The notes under the pieces: generated by a model
Seen by the model: only the letters and a program-made list of their open reading frames with translations
What the model was told of the DNA's origin: nothing
The model's database searches: none
Shown here: positions 23,801-36,582 of the stretch, one piece after another
Layout of the letters: every line of letters starts with the position of its first letter
How positions within the stretch are numbered: the first letter of the stretch is position 1
Position numbers and translations under genes: made by a program
Origin: Sphagnum compactum
Taxonomy: Eukaryota; Bryophyta; Sphagnopsida; Sphagnales
DNA: 64,000 bases
Assembly (NCBI GenBank): GCA_965153455.1
Contig: OZ234502.1
Coordinates: forward strand, 15,407,495 to 15,471,494
Reading direction: 5' to 3'

Positions 23801-26800
23801 AAATGTCATTGAACTATCAAAGTGGGGTTGCCAGAATTGAGTAGCTTGTGAAAGAAGAAAGAATCCCATAGAACTATATTGACCTTAAACGTTCTCATGT
23901 ACTCAAACATGAGGGCAATCAGTGGGGGAATTTTTCGAGGAAGTGTGTGTACGAGTTTTTTGATTCTGTAGGAAAGTCCCCAAAAAAAAATTTACTCACG
24001 TGTTGACCAATCAACTTATCAACCCCACACAATTCATTCCTATTTATACCACTCAGCTTCACCATGAAACTATCCAATTATTTGTGAAGCCAAGCTCTTT
24101 GTTTTGTTCGTCCAACAAATCACTCTCCATACACATGCATGTCTCTCCAAGCTTTTGCTTTCCTCATCCAATGAAGTCACTATCTCCTTACACATGCATG
24201 TCCTTGTATAGTTGGGGTTGTTACATATTTGTTTAAACATTGTTGTCATTATTTTTGTTGAGTTTTACTAGTAGCTTTACAAGAACCTATTGATAGGTTT
24301 AGAGTTCACAATATATTTTGTGTCATTGTTTTTCTTAACTTGATTGAATTGTGAGCAAATCCTAGTGAAGAAGGAGGCATCGTGTGTATGAACTAGCTTT
24401 GTGGAAGGAAAGCATGGGTAGTTTGCCAAAGATGGGTGGACCAATAAGTAAACAATGTTGCTTGCCACATGCAACTCAATACAAGATTAAGTATTTTCAT
24501 TAAGAAATTTTCACTTGAGAATAAGTGGGACATATGTGGGAGAATGGGGTTGTGGTCCCTCTAGTGATAACAAAAAAACTAATCCCAATGCTCTAAATTT
24601 GTCATGGTCTTTCAAATATGAACCCAAGTGCAAGATGTTGAAGGAAAGTTTGTAATTCACTTCAAGTTCAAGGTACATTATACTTCAAAAAAAAATCATA
24701 AATTAGGTAGAAGTCCAATCCTAACATCAATATTATTCAAGGGTTGAAATGAAATTGCACCATATTATATTGTATAAACAAGGTTAAATTAATTTATACT
24801 ATATATTAATTATTGAAAATGGTCCAATTGTTTAGTCACATATATTGTTGATAATTGTTATCAATATAAAAATTGTAGATATTGGAGATACAATGAAATA
24901 ACACACCAAATTTATTAAAGTTTGGTAATGAATTCACCAACTTATTGATAAAAAATTTATTCAACACCATATATTAAACCCGATGTTAAAACCAATTGGA
25001 ATACATGTGGGGAAATTTTCAGTAATGGTCACATTAATCATGGATTTGGATAAAATCAAAATATATTTTGGGTTAGACTTTGTTTTAATTGAATGGAAAT
25101 CTGTGAATTAAATTTTTGCACAAAAAGATTTGAGCCTTGATATGATGATTGTTGGGTAGCACACCATATGGACACCCCATCTAAAATACAATATTGTACT
25201 GGTGATTGACAATCAACATTTTTTTGCTAATTTTTAAATTTTTAAAGAACCAAGGTTTGGTATATTCAAAATTATATTTTTAATTTCAAAATAAATACAC
25301 AAAGTACAACTTGTGTTATGTATTTGTAAAAGTAACCCAACGGTTGAAACAAAAGATGGTTTTTCACAAGTGTGGATATCAAATTCAACAATTTTGACAA
25401 TTATTAATAAGCTTTTATTTGGGCAATACCTTTTGTAAATTATTTTTTGTTGTACATTGGTTATAGGTACAATATTTGATTTTTTTATTTGAAAAGAAAT
25501 TTAACAATCATGGCTGTAAGCTAACACCACAACCAAGTAGGACCCAACTTTGGAAGGGGAAAAACATACAACTATTCCTATGTCATACATTATAAGGAAG
25601 TTCAATAATTTTTGCCTTTGAATATTATTGTATCCTATTTTATTTTATTTTTTCAAATGTTGTGTTCAAGAAAGTAAAATATTGTGTTGTAAATTCACAT
25701 ATAGATGATAATGTACATAATGACAATGTGATAGGGAAATAAATGGGACATGTTTGATGGAGAAAGTGATGACATCATTTGTGTTGACAAGGAGGAGCAT
25801 GATCTTAAAGTGTTTTGCGGTTCTAATTTGAAAGAAATTGATCCAAATTACAAAACTCATACACATTATTAGCCTGATTGTTTCAAAGCTTCAAACTATG
25901 TCATTTTTCATATATCAAAACCTGTAGCTAAAGTACATCTAAAACCTTGATTTCTTTTTTTCAAATGTATTCAAGTTGTTAATTTCTTGCTATGGACAAG
26001 AGTGCAAATATAAGAAAAAATGGAACTTGTTGAAGAGTCATTTGCAAGAATCTTTTTTGTCAAAAGACATTGTGATATTACATACAATATGCATGAATGG
26101 TCATAATTTTCATGAATTGTTTTGAAAGGCCTTGTGGAGTTTATTAACACCTTTTCTAATCAAAATTTACCAACAAACTACAACAAATTATGAATTCAAA
26201 AATATGTCATAGATTTTTGCAAATTTTATATTTAAATGTTCACATCAATTAAGAAACTTTTGCGCATATCAGCATTTACAAAGTCCATAGCCTTGATATA
26301 AACATGAAAAATAAAAATTCTAACAATGAATTAAAGATCTTGTGTGTGGTGTCATGTTGGCACTTGTTAGGTTTTGAAAAAAAGGTCATTTGTTCCACCC
26401 CACTGAATATATTGTAGTATTCAAAGAAGGTGTTGATGTGGCCTTTGTTGCCCTCCTTATTTTGATGATGCATGATATGGAGTCAATGTTTGCAACCATC
26501 AATTTTATGTCATTTTCAATTTTGTAGCACAACTATTGATCAACATGGCCATTTTTGATAAAATTTTAACTTGCAATTGAAAATGTCTCATTTGCCTAGA
26601 TAAGTCTATGTATGATTACATCCCATTTGTTAAACTAATGTATTATAAATTAACATTGTGTGTATGGTAATTGTCAATATTTATCAATATTTTGGACTTG
26701 ATAAATAATTTGGCACCATGAACTTGCATTTTGCATCATCAACTTGAACCAATTTTTATCCACTCACCAATTACATCTTCTACAATTTGCAACTTTGATG

Positions 26801-27177
26801 AGGTCTCCAATATTGCCATCCTAGTTTCAACAACAAATTTTGTGAAAGTTTACATTAGTAGATTTTGATGACAACATCCAATGGTTAAGAGATTACTTAT
26901 GGCTGAACTCTAGTATTATTTACAGTGTACATGACCTTGTTTGTTTCTAAGAGAATAGTCCAATGGAAATGGGACAAAAAAATTTGAGACCTAACTTGCT
27001 AAGAACAAAGAATCAATAATAATAGTTAAATAGTCAAGGACATGTCTATAGTCAATGACATGTCTACAGAGTGTTGTCTATACTAGAAAAATGCATTACA
27101 TGTAAAATTTGAAAAGCAAGGAAGATTTAACAAAAAAAATTCACAAGACCAAAATGCAAGGTAAAAGGCTTGAAAAT
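23801..27177. other. AT-rich spacer, no gene seen
   Basis: More than 3 kb of AT-rich sequence with only short chance frames. I see no coding homology, RNA gene or ordered repeat. Confidence 0.5.
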
Positions 27178-27744
27178 GGGCCAAAATGAACCAACATCCA
27201 CTAAAGCATCGTCCATTGAAAGCCCATTATGACTCAGTTGTAGATGAACCTTAATTAAGTTAATATCTAGTTTCACCTTGATAACCCATTGTGAAGTAAG
27301 TCTTATATCGACAATTCATGATAATACGTGTTTTGCAAATCTAATCGAAATAAAATTAAGTTATTAAAAAAGAGGTTATAATAGCCCCACTCTCAATATT
27401 TCAAAATTTGGACAATAGTCATTAAGTATGTTATGTCCACTATGAAGTTGTAAAGTTGTTTTGGTATCTTAATGTTTTAAATTGTTACCTATCTTAAGTA
27501 GGTCTTGGCAAATTATTATTATTTTAACAAGGCATTTTAAAACTTAATTAATGTTGAACATGAATACTTAGTAGATAATGGTATATACATAGGAATATAG
27601 TAGGTAGATAGTAAAACAAGGAATTGAACCAATCACCATGGTTAACTAAGGAATTGGAACCCAATAGAAATTTGTTTCTTGACCACTTACCATTCCATCC
27701 TTTGTTGCACACCTGGTGGGTGCTAGTTCACTTTGGCCACAAGA
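27178..27744. mobile_element. Non-autonomous TIR element of about 570 bp
   Basis: The left end reads GGCCAAAATGAACCAACATC. The reverse complement of the right end reads GGCCAAAGTGAACTAGCACC, so about 16 of the first 20 bases match. It has no coding capacity. The segments next to each end are shared with 22660-23800, so this is a deletion derivative of the same family. A target duplication is not clear. Confidence 0.6.
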
Positions 27745-28267
27745 ATGAAAAAAGTAAATGAGATTGAAACAATTGACAAATATTTGGAAAGTTTTCAAAA
27801 TATCGTCTCAAATTCAATAGAGCTTGAATACCCTTTGGAACATCATATTGCAATATACTATGATACAAGGACAATTTTGACACATGTCTATCAAATAACT
27901 AATAATTTTGAAAAATTCCATGTCCAAAAATTGAATATTTCAAAAGATTTTTCATTTAAATTTTTTTTTTAATTTGAAAATTCCAATATTTCTATAAATT
28001 ATATAATTTGTGTTAAAGTTGCCAAGGTACTATAGTGGGGGTTTGGGGTTTAGGGCTTTTAAAACATTCATTGGGATCCTCATTGGATGTTCCACAAATT
28101 CTCCTTTGAATGTGACCTCCTTGGAAGTAATCTATCTACTTAGCAGCCACCAGATGCCTTACCTATTTCCCTACCTACATAGTAATGAGTTACATTTCCT
28201 ACCTACTTACTGTTATACTTACCCCCTTACATAGGTAGTTAGCCAAGTAGAGTGAGGACTAATTTAA

Positions 28268-28492
28268 GGTGCATTCACACTTGGTGTTAGGGTCTCTAGT
28301 GTTGAGTCCCCTAACACCATGCTAGCCATTTATAACTTAAATCTAGTTATCATGAAATTTTAATGTTAAGCTAACATTCACTTAACACTAAACTATCACC
28401 CATTTAACATTAGGTGCCACCTAGCATGCCACCTAGATTTTCATTTAACACGGACTTAACATCAAGTGTGAATGCACCATTAGTATGAGGGT
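28268..28492. mobile_element. MITE of about 225 bp
   Basis: The left end GGTGCATTCACACTTGGTGT is answered on the right by the reverse complement GGTGCATTCACACTTGATGT, giving a near-perfect 22-23 bp terminal inverted repeat. The interior is AT-rich, with repeated TAACA/TTAAC motifs, and non-coding. The flanking bases do not give an unambiguous target duplication. Confidence 0.75.
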
Positions 28493-28498
28493 TTGCAT

Positions 28499-28524
28499 GT
28501 TACCAAGGTTTTCACCTTGGTAAC
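28499..28524. repeat. Perfect short palindrome
   Basis: GTTACCAAGGT and ACCTTGGTAAC form an 11 bp inverted repeat with a four-base loop. The following 90 bases match, in reverse orientation, the inner end of the TIR element at 22660-22795. Confidence 0.7.
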
Positions 28525-28599
28525 TCAGTTGTGGTTCATCCATAATTGAATCATATTAATGGATTTCCAATGGATGGTGCATTGTTTGTACTGGACAAT

Positions 28600-30579
28600 A
28601 TAATCCCCCACAAGAACCCTAACAATGCCCCATTGCTCTAGTCCGTTCCACACCAGCCGTTTCTATCTGCCAAAATTTTGCAACCTGGCAAAAAAAAATT
28701 TATAAAATGCCCAAAAACATTTTTGGGTTTTTTAGTTTCCAATGTTTAAAAATTTATATAATTTTTTTCCAGACATCTGTTTAAGTTCCAATAGGTAGCA
28801 TACAATATAGAAGGATGCTTAAATTGTTTTAGTTTTGTATTTCATTTATAGCCATATTTGACTAAATAATCTTATCAACGATTGCCAGTTCAATCACATT
28901 GCAAAATTGAGGAAAAAATAACTAGTGTTCCACACCCCAAGACTTGTACTTAAGGCTTTTTTTTTTCAAATTCCTCAAGTAGGTCCATTGATGAGGATCC
29001 CCAACATTAATTAGCATTAAATGATAATCATCCTAGGTGGGCTGTAGCATTTTTTCAAAAGTGTTTCTACAAGTGGAGACCTAGGAAATGCCTAAGTCTA
29101 AATGTGGCTAAAATAATTATTATTTCAAAAAAGGAATAAAAAACCTTGTGTTTTTTTCATTTTGTGAAAGAAAATTGCCAAGTTGTGAAAATTCACTGAG
29201 AAACCAAAACAATTGCTTATACTTTGTTGGTAACTCTAGAATTATTAAAATATTACTTTATGCAGGCCATTTTTAACTCGAATTTTTAAAAATTGTTTAC
29301 TGTTTACTGCTTACAATTTTACGTCCATTTGGGACCAGAGAGTCCATTAGACGAAAGGTAGATCATGGAGGACAGATTGTCCTCTGGTACTGGCAGCATG
29401 CCACAAACTTGGCCAGGGCGATTTTTTTATAATTAAAGGGTTCTTAACAAATCTTGAGAAAAAGATCATGTCCATGATGGTGAAAACTCATTCAATGGTT
29501 TGTAAAGAATGTACAATCTTCTTTCAAAAAATCATCAAAATGTATAGTGCAAAACAGCTCAAGCATTAATGTGTATAAAACATTGAAATGTGAAAAGAAC
29601 TAAATGGCTTATTGTAATGCAAACCTTTTGTGACTAAATTTTCATTTATTCTTTAGTTGTTGGTCTGGGGGTGTAGTGACTGGGTGGGTCAAATAAAAAC
29701 TGACCTTAAGAGGACCTTAAGAGTGTGCCATCAATGGCATTCCATTTATTTCATCATCACATCTATCTATGAAGCAAGGAAGTTTGTTTTGTTTTGGCAC
29801 GTTGAGATCTCCCAAACCACAGCACTTCACGTGGTGCTCTTGGTATTTTTGGAAAGCTCTCAATGAGTAGGGGTGCATTGACTTGGTTAGTTTGAGACTG
29901 TTTGGAGCTATGGTGTGGAAGCTATTGATTATTAAACCATTTTCTCAATGAAACTCACATAAAATCCAAACTGAAAACTTGGGGGCATTCTTGGTGTTTT
30001 TGCAAAGCCCTCGGTAAGTCAGATTTAATAGAGTTTATTTCACAATTCTCAGAACTATGGTGTGAAAGAGTGCGATTTTTGAATGAATTTTGTTGCCGGA
30101 AATTCAAACAAATTGCAACAATTGGGTTTGGAAGCAAAAATCAGGCGAGCCCTCAATGTGTTCACACTTGGGCCAATGGCACAGGCTACACTAGTGTCAA
30201 TGAAAATACAATAGCAATCCTTTTGAACTCTAGTGGGTGATTGGGAGGAGCAATTAGAATACCAAAAAGCCTCCAAAAAATACAAGGTCAATAGGTAGCA
30301 CTACTTATATGAGAACACCTTGCTTAACCCCTATTTATCAGATAATAGTTGTTGGGTGTGCCACATTGAAACTAACCCTAAGTCTTCTCAATATTCTAAA
30401 TTCATTGTGATAATCATCAAGTGAAGTGGAATGGGAAATAATGTTTTTAAAAAACTTGCCATCTTAAGAATTATTTAATATTTAAACATTAGTTGGAGGT
30501 AAGTATGGTACCTCTTGGGTTACAAGAAACTAACTTAAAAAACAAGAATTGAGAAAAGAGAGCAAAAGAGAAACACCAG
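28600..30579. other. AT-rich spacer, no gene seen
   Basis: No coding homology or ordered repeat is recognised. Confidence 0.5.
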
Positions 30580-30599
30580 TTGGATCTAAAGCTCATCTT

Positions 30600-31180
30600 C
30601 CTTCCCACTGGACTCTCCTCCCTCCCTCCCTCCCTCCCTCCTTTCCTCCCTTCGCAACTTTGTTCAAGGAAAGAAAATATACCAAATTCTAGAGGTTTTT
30701 GCAAATTCTCTGCACCCATTCTCCAATTTGAGAAGAAGAAGAAGAAGAAGAAGCACAAGCAAAGCCCAAAACCCATGTGTAGACTTCTTCCTAACTCCAA
30801 TGTTTGCAAGAAAGCAAAGAAGCATGTAAACCAAATCTACACCTGCAATTTCTCCACACCAACAACCACCATGACGAGAAGAAAAAGAAGCACAAACGAA
30901 GCAAGAAATAACCAGTCTTCTCTAAATTTGAATGTTTGCACACAAGCAAAGAAACATGCCAAATTCTAGGCTTGCAAAATTTTCTCCACACCAACAACCT
31001 CCATGACAAGAAGAAGAAGAAGAAGTACAAACAAAGCAAAAAAAGCATGTAGACTTCATCCAGATTCCAATATTGTTTGCACGCAAGCAGCAAAGAAAAC
31101 ATACCAATTTCGAGACTTCTTGTAATTTCTCCACACCAACAACCTCCATGACAAGAACAAAAGAAGAAGCAAAAAAACCA
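30600..31180. repeat. CCCT run and 130-150 bp tandem array upstream of GIF
   Basis: A CCTC/CCCT run at about 30608-30645 is followed by four diverged copies of a 129-149 bp unit. Each has an ACCAAATTCTAG-like start, a TTTCTCCACACCAACAACC block, an AGAAGAAGAAG run and a TTTGCAAGCAAAGAAAC-like block. Copies start near 30680, 30829, 30958 and 31101. The array ends about 300 bases before the GIF start codon. Confidence 0.8.
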
Positions 31181-31493
31181 TGTCCAGTAGAAAAAAGTCA
31201 AGGAAATCTGGATATGGAAACTAAGGTCAGGACTCAGTACTCGGTAGTCGTTTCCTGTCTGTCGTGCACGAGCTCCCAGGATCGTCCTTCTCCTTCCTCG
31301 TGCACATGCGAGACTTGCGTAGGAGGTACCTTCAGCCCGCGCCACCTGCTAGGGTTTTGTTAGTGCACCTGTTTTCGCGAGAGTCCTTTGCTCTGACCAA
31401 ACCCTAAATCTCTCCGACCCTCTCCTTGCTTGCTTGATACCATCCTTGTGACAGACAGACAGACAGAGACAGAGAGTGAGAAGGAGGGGAGAG

Positions 31494-33133
31494 ATGATGC
31501 AGCAGCAAATGGCAGCTTATGCGAGCAACACCATTTCCACCGAGCTCATACAGAAGGTATTCCTCAGCTCTTTGTGCAGACCAGGCGACGCAGGAGAGGG
31601 AGAAGATGACGATGAAAACAAGTTCACACCAGTTTCCATTATCCCCAGAGATATGATCCTGTTTTCAAGAAAAAGTTTTATGCTACAAGCAGTTTGCTCT
31701 CTAGGTTGTTCAGAAGAGCTTGGTTTTTTTGAAACAGCTTGCGTCTGGATCCTTGCTGTGGTTGCAAAATGCATATGTGGTTTCTGTGGTGGGTTGGTTT
31801 GTGCATGTATGTTTTCATGCGAACTTCTGCTGTGGAAAGACTCTTGTTGCAAGGAAATTCATCTTTGAATTTTGCAATAAACCCCCTCCATCTATCTGCA
31901 CAGTTAGATGTGTGATTACATGCTGCTGAGAGGAAGGTCTAAGGTTTTTCTTTGCATGATTGTGTAGAGAAAGGAATGGATTATCATCATGTACACAACA
32001 GATTCTCAGCCTTTGTGCACATAAAACCCTAAACCCTAGATGTGAGGGAATGTACTGTGCCTGTTTTATGTGGTGTTCCTTCTCTTGTTTTGAAGCATGA
32101 TTAATGCCATTCTGATTGATGTGGAAGAAGTGGGGTGGATGGTGCAGTATTTGGACGAAAACAAGCAGCTCATCCTTGCAATCCTTGACAACCAAAATCT
32201 TGGAAAGCTCAATGAATGTGCCACGTAAGTGATGTGATGGCAATTTTGTAAGTACTGTGTGTGTTTTTTGTTTTTCTGTACTGCTGACCTGACTCTTCAG
32301 ATTTACATTTTTGTTTTCAAGACAGGATGCATGAAGATGTTGGGCAGTACGATGAGGGCCCTCTATGGTGTCTTGGGTGGGCATGCAGGTACCAAGCAAA
32401 GCTGCAGCAGAATCTCATGTATCTGGCAGCCATAGCTGATGCACAGCCACAAGCAGTTCACAGTTTGCCTCAGGTACCTTTGTCTGTAGTGTATGCCCAC
32501 ATTCCAGATGATTGTCTGAGTTTTAAGATCCTTTATATGAAGTTGGGACCACAAAAGAGGGTGTGCATAGATCATTCTTGCAGGAATGTGATTCACACAT
32601 GGGTGTTTCCTCTCTGAAGATTCAGAAGCTTGTGCCATGGACACATTTATTTGTTCCCTTCGCAAGTCCTCTTAAGCTTGACTAACAACAGCTGGAAGTG
32701 AGCAATGCAGGCTGTCTCAACACCATCAATGCAACCAGCACAGCAATACCTTCAGCAGCAACAACCAATGATGAGTCAAAAGACTGCAATCCCACAATAT
32801 CTGCAACAAAGCCAACAGGTCTCAGCCCATCTGTCACAGCATTCGTATCATAGCCAACAAGGAATGGTGTCAGCGCCTGGGAGTGCAGGAATGCATGTGA
32901 TGTCCAATGATGGGTCCACAGGGGCTGGTAATGGCACTCAGTCCATTGGAGGATTATCTGAATATGGGAAGCTGCCTGGATCTAGGGATGGGAATCAGAC
33001 AATAAGTGGAGGAGGAGGAGGGGTTGCAGGGTCATCACCACTAGGCCATCCTGGAAGAGATGGAGGATCTGCACATGGTGGGAATGAATCCGAGGTGTCA
33101 TACTTGAAGGGCTCTGAAGATGATGGACAGTGA
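31494..33133 (+). CDS. GIF: GRF-interacting factor (GIF/ANGUSTIFOLIA3-like coactivator)
   Basis: A nuclear transcriptional coactivator of the SSXT (SYT) family that pairs with growth-regulating factors and SWI/SNF remodellers to drive cell proliferation in leaves and meristems. Four exons join in phase: 31494-31556, 32148-32224, 32389-32473 and 32711-33133, giving about 215 residues, the usual GIF length. The SNH/SSXT domain covers residues 10-70 (STELIQKYLDENKQLILAIL, LGKLNECA, QAKLQQNLMYLAAIADAQPQ). It is followed by a Gln-rich region (PAQQYLQQQQPMMSQ) and a Gly-rich tail ending SYLKGSEDDGQ, matching the conserved YLKG.ED end. All introns are GT-AG. The residue before YQAKLQQ is Thr where Gln is usual. 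The start is ATGATGCAGCAG after an ACAG-repeat leader. Telomere-box-like AAACCCTAAACCCTA lies in intron 1. Confidence 0.95.
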
Positions 33134-33901
33134 ATGTAATTCTTTTTGAGATTGTGTAAATTTGCAGGTTGCTGTTTCCCTTACCATTTTTCCAAATGGT
33201 GCTAAAATTGTTTGGGATCAAGGTCAGCAGCTGTTGCAACACCCTGTTGGTTCTGATTGGTGTCTGGAGTTTTTTGGGGACATGAACCATGTAGTTGTTC
33301 CAAGTTGCAAGCCAGCTTCACATCTACAGGTGGCGGATTCAGGCAGCTCTCTATTTCGGGCTAAAAGAGGAGATCTGAATCTGAAGGGCTTATCAATCTA
33401 CCAGGGCTTTGTTGCCTGCTGACACCAGATGCATTGGATGAGAAGCCTTAGCTTTTAGATGGTGCTGTAATTTTTTTGTTACATAATCCATGGCTATATC
33501 TAATGCTAATTTTACCATTCTTGTAGTGATATACAAACTCCTTTCCAATGGATTGCTCCAGACCAGATACAACGGGAAGTGTGCAGCTCACAAGTTCTCA
33601 GGATCTTTTCAGTGTATGACTGGTTTTGTTCAATCATTGAATCAATCCCCTGTTTCTCTTGTAAGCTTCTATGTCATGAATGGTTATAAGCTTTGGACAC
33701 CTTAGAGTCTGGTTTAAGATCTGGTTTTTCCAAAGGCATGTCAATCACAAGTTGTAGTGTTTGCTTGCCTTGCAACTAAGAGTACCATCATTTTATTAAG
33801 AAAGGACAGTTGTTTGGCCTTCCAATTACAGAGTGTATGGTCTCAACACTGAAGAATGACAAATTTTTTGTCATGTCATAAGTGGTCAGAGAGCCATAGA
33901 G
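33134..33901. other. Convergent 3' region between GIF and pyroglutamyl peptidase
   Basis: Untranslated and intergenic sequence between two genes transcribed toward each other. No separate gene is seen. Confidence 0.6.
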
Positions 33902-36170
33902 TTAGAGCAGTCTGAAAGCCAATGCATGCAGTAGAGCTGCCACAAATTGTAATTGATGTTCCTCATCAATCATTATAAACAAAGGCACATGCACGAATAT
34001 GCTTCTGTTCCCATAGGCTGCAGAGTGGCGTAGTGATTGGTAATACACATAGTTGCACACAAAACGTCCTGCATCATATGACTCCATCACATCATAGCCA
34101 TTCATTCGCAACATGGTCACTACATCTCGCACTGGGATAGTTGTCTGGTGCACATAAAAACCACGCACCAAAAAAAATCAAAATTCTAACTTCTCACACA
34201 AAAATAGCTACCACTCAAACCCAGAGTGATGCTCACCTATGCACAAACATCATCTGATGTGGATGAAAGCTAACATTCTGCATTGTTGGTACCCTACTGG
34301 ATGACCCTTCGATGTCAAAGTAGGAAAATACATTTGGTTTACCCATACACACTCCAACAGAAGAATTTTCCACTTCGCTATGTGCCTATGTTTGCATCTC
34401 ATGGCCATCAAATACAGGTACAAAGATTTGAAGGCACAGAAGAAATTTGAATTCTTCCTTGTTCAACTAGACACTGCAATACACTGCAACATAGCCATTT
34501 CCACACATGTCGTGGTGCATAGCATTAAGAAAAGGAGGTAACAGGAGAAAACACCTACCTCACGTATGTGGGATATAGGACCATCCTCAGCAACTATGGG
34601 AACACGCTGTATGTACAGAGAGAGGCACAATGTAAGAAACAAAGACTAAATAGGTATCAAGCTACCGCAAAGTTTAGGTTTTACTACCGGTGTTAGGTTC
34701 TAAAGCAGCATGCAGTAAGACATGAACAACCAAACTAATGCTCAAAAGCTGCATGTAAGAAACAAAAGACCAAGTAGGTATCAAGCTAATGCTCAAAAGC
34801 TGCATGTAAGAAACAAAAGACCAAGTAGGTATCAAGCTAATGCTCAAAAGCTGCATGTAAGACACAAAAGACCAAGTAGGTATCAAGATAAATCCTTTGA
34901 GCAAATTAGCTTGTTTTTTCAACATTAAGTATATAGCTTGGAAATCAGACCTGAGGTTGCCAACCAAGCTCATCACTGCATCGAAATGTCGCCTCATTCA
35001 CCGCACACCACTCCAAAGCAAAATTAGTTGCTGCACTATTAACACCAAAATGAACCTGCTGGGTGGCAATTTCACATTAAAGCTCATACACTTTAACCCA
35101 TGCCCCTGATTCATAAGGATCACAACTCTGAATGCCAAGTAGTTGTCTACATTAAGGTGAGCAAAGATGAGGAAGAATCAGAAAAGAGAGAAGAACTTTT
35201 AATATGCCAAAAAAATGTCTTTGGTGCAAATGGATTTATGTTTCAAACAAAGAGGAAGATGATGATCATGATTGCTCTCTTCAAGATCCAGCTTGGTTAC
35301 AAGTGGATGTGGTGATTTGGTAGAAGAAAGGTTCAAGCAAAGATCTCATGATCTTCCTCTCTTTATTTCAATCCTCAGGTTCAAGCACAGATCTCATGAT
35401 CCTTCTCTTTGTTTCAATCTTCAGGTTCAAGCACACAGATCTCATGATCTGTCTCTTTGTTTCAATCCTCAGGTTCAAGCACACAGATCTCATGATCTTT
35501 CTCTTTGTTTCAATCCTCAGGTTCAAGCACACAGATCTCATGATCTTTCTCTTTGTTTCAATCCTCAGATTCAAGCACACAGATCTCATGATCTTTCTCT
35601 TTGTTTCAATTCTCAACACAAGAGATGCAAGGGTATGTCTCTCTCTTCCTGATCCAACTCAAGCTGGAATGCACATCTGAGAATTTGAAGATTGTCACTC
35701 TGCAAAGATGACACTCCTAGACAGCACAGAGAGAGCTCCTGGGAGATTTGGATTCTTACCCAGACAATTTGCTTTTGGGGGATTGATGCAGATCGTGCAT
35801 TCAGATGGTGATGATCTCCTCCTTCTTGCCAATTTGCATCTCTCTGAATCCAATGCCTATCAATCCAAGGTCTTCGCTTGATCAGTGATTGGGATGATGA
35901 TGATGATGATGATGATGAGTGCAAGAGCTGCATGAGAGGTAGCAATGCTCCTTCCCCTGCAGCCTCCAACACAGTACAACTCCCCAGCACAGTTCCTGCA
36001 GGCATGCCATGTATTCTCAAATACTCTTCAATCCTTCCCACTATAATCTCTGTGGGATTCTCAGCTACGCCATGAAACTTCTTGAAGCCTGTAATGTTGA
36101 ATTCGATCAAACTTCCTCCTGCCCCACCTGCTGCTGAAGCTGCTGATGCTCCTCCTCCCTCTGATCCCAT
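33902..36170 (-). CDS. Pyroglutamyl-peptidase I (peptidase family C15)
   Basis: A cytosolic cysteine peptidase that removes N-terminal pyroglutamate from peptides. Four exons on the minus strand join in phase: 36170-35760, 35055-34951, 34606-34559 and 34144-33902, giving about 268 residues. Family motifs in order are FNITGFKKFHGVAENPTE, LGSCTVLEAAGEGAL, WVHFGVNSAA, ALEWCAVNEATFRCSDELGW (Glu of the triad), RVPIVAEDGPIS, YDAGRFVCNYVYYQSLRH (catalytic Cys) and FVHVPLF (catalytic His). Usual plant length is near 220; the excess comes from a run of nine Ser plus about 35 residues (about residues 86-134) before the IVW strand, coded by a TCA microsatellite. The gene converges on GIF. Introns 1 and 2 each contain a minisatellite. 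Confidence 0.93.
34736..34890. repeat. 51 bp tandem repeat, three copies, in peptidase intron 2
   Basis: Copies begin at 34736, 34787 and 34838, with near-identical AATGCTCAAAAGCTGCATG starts. A diverged partial copy lies near 34630-34665. The unit is a multiple of three, so open frames appear by chance. Confidence 0.9.
35342..35620. repeat. 48 bp tandem repeat, six copies, in peptidase intron 1
   Basis: GATCTCATGAT recurs at 35342, 35390, 35438, 35486, 35534 and 35582 with exact 48-base spacing. The unit contains TTTGTTTCAATCCTCAGG and TTCAAGCACACA. Frames are open on both strands only because 48 is divisible by three. Confidence 0.95.
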
Positions 36171-36545
36171 TCTCTCTTATTTCTTGTACCACCACCCCTC
36201 TTTCCTGCTGCTGTGCACTGTCTATTTCCTGAAACTCTTGTAAGAGCAGCGGTTGCTGCTGCTGCTGCTGCTCCTCCTCCTCCTCTGCACTGATAAAAAG
36301 CAAGCACCAGATCTGCTGGTAAAGCAACACAGGAATTCAGTCCACTAACAACCTTACCAACTCGCTGACAACAGATTCCAAAGAAAGCCTGCATCATCAT
36401 CATCATCATCACTCCGCATGATTCGTTTGTCAACTCTGCCCGATGATGATTATCATTACCAGCAGCGGTTGCTGGTTGCAGAATCCAAGATGTTATTCTC
36501 AAGCTTCTTCATCACACACAACACACACGCACGCGCACACACACA

Positions 36546-36582
<37 letters not shown>

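Noticed and set aside
30489-31345. 106-184 codon frames on both strands before GIF
   Set aside because: They are low-complexity frames through a tandem array and GAA runs.
35272-35680. 83-126 codon repetitive frames on both strands
   Set aside because: They are created by a 48 bp intronic minisatellite with a period divisible by three.
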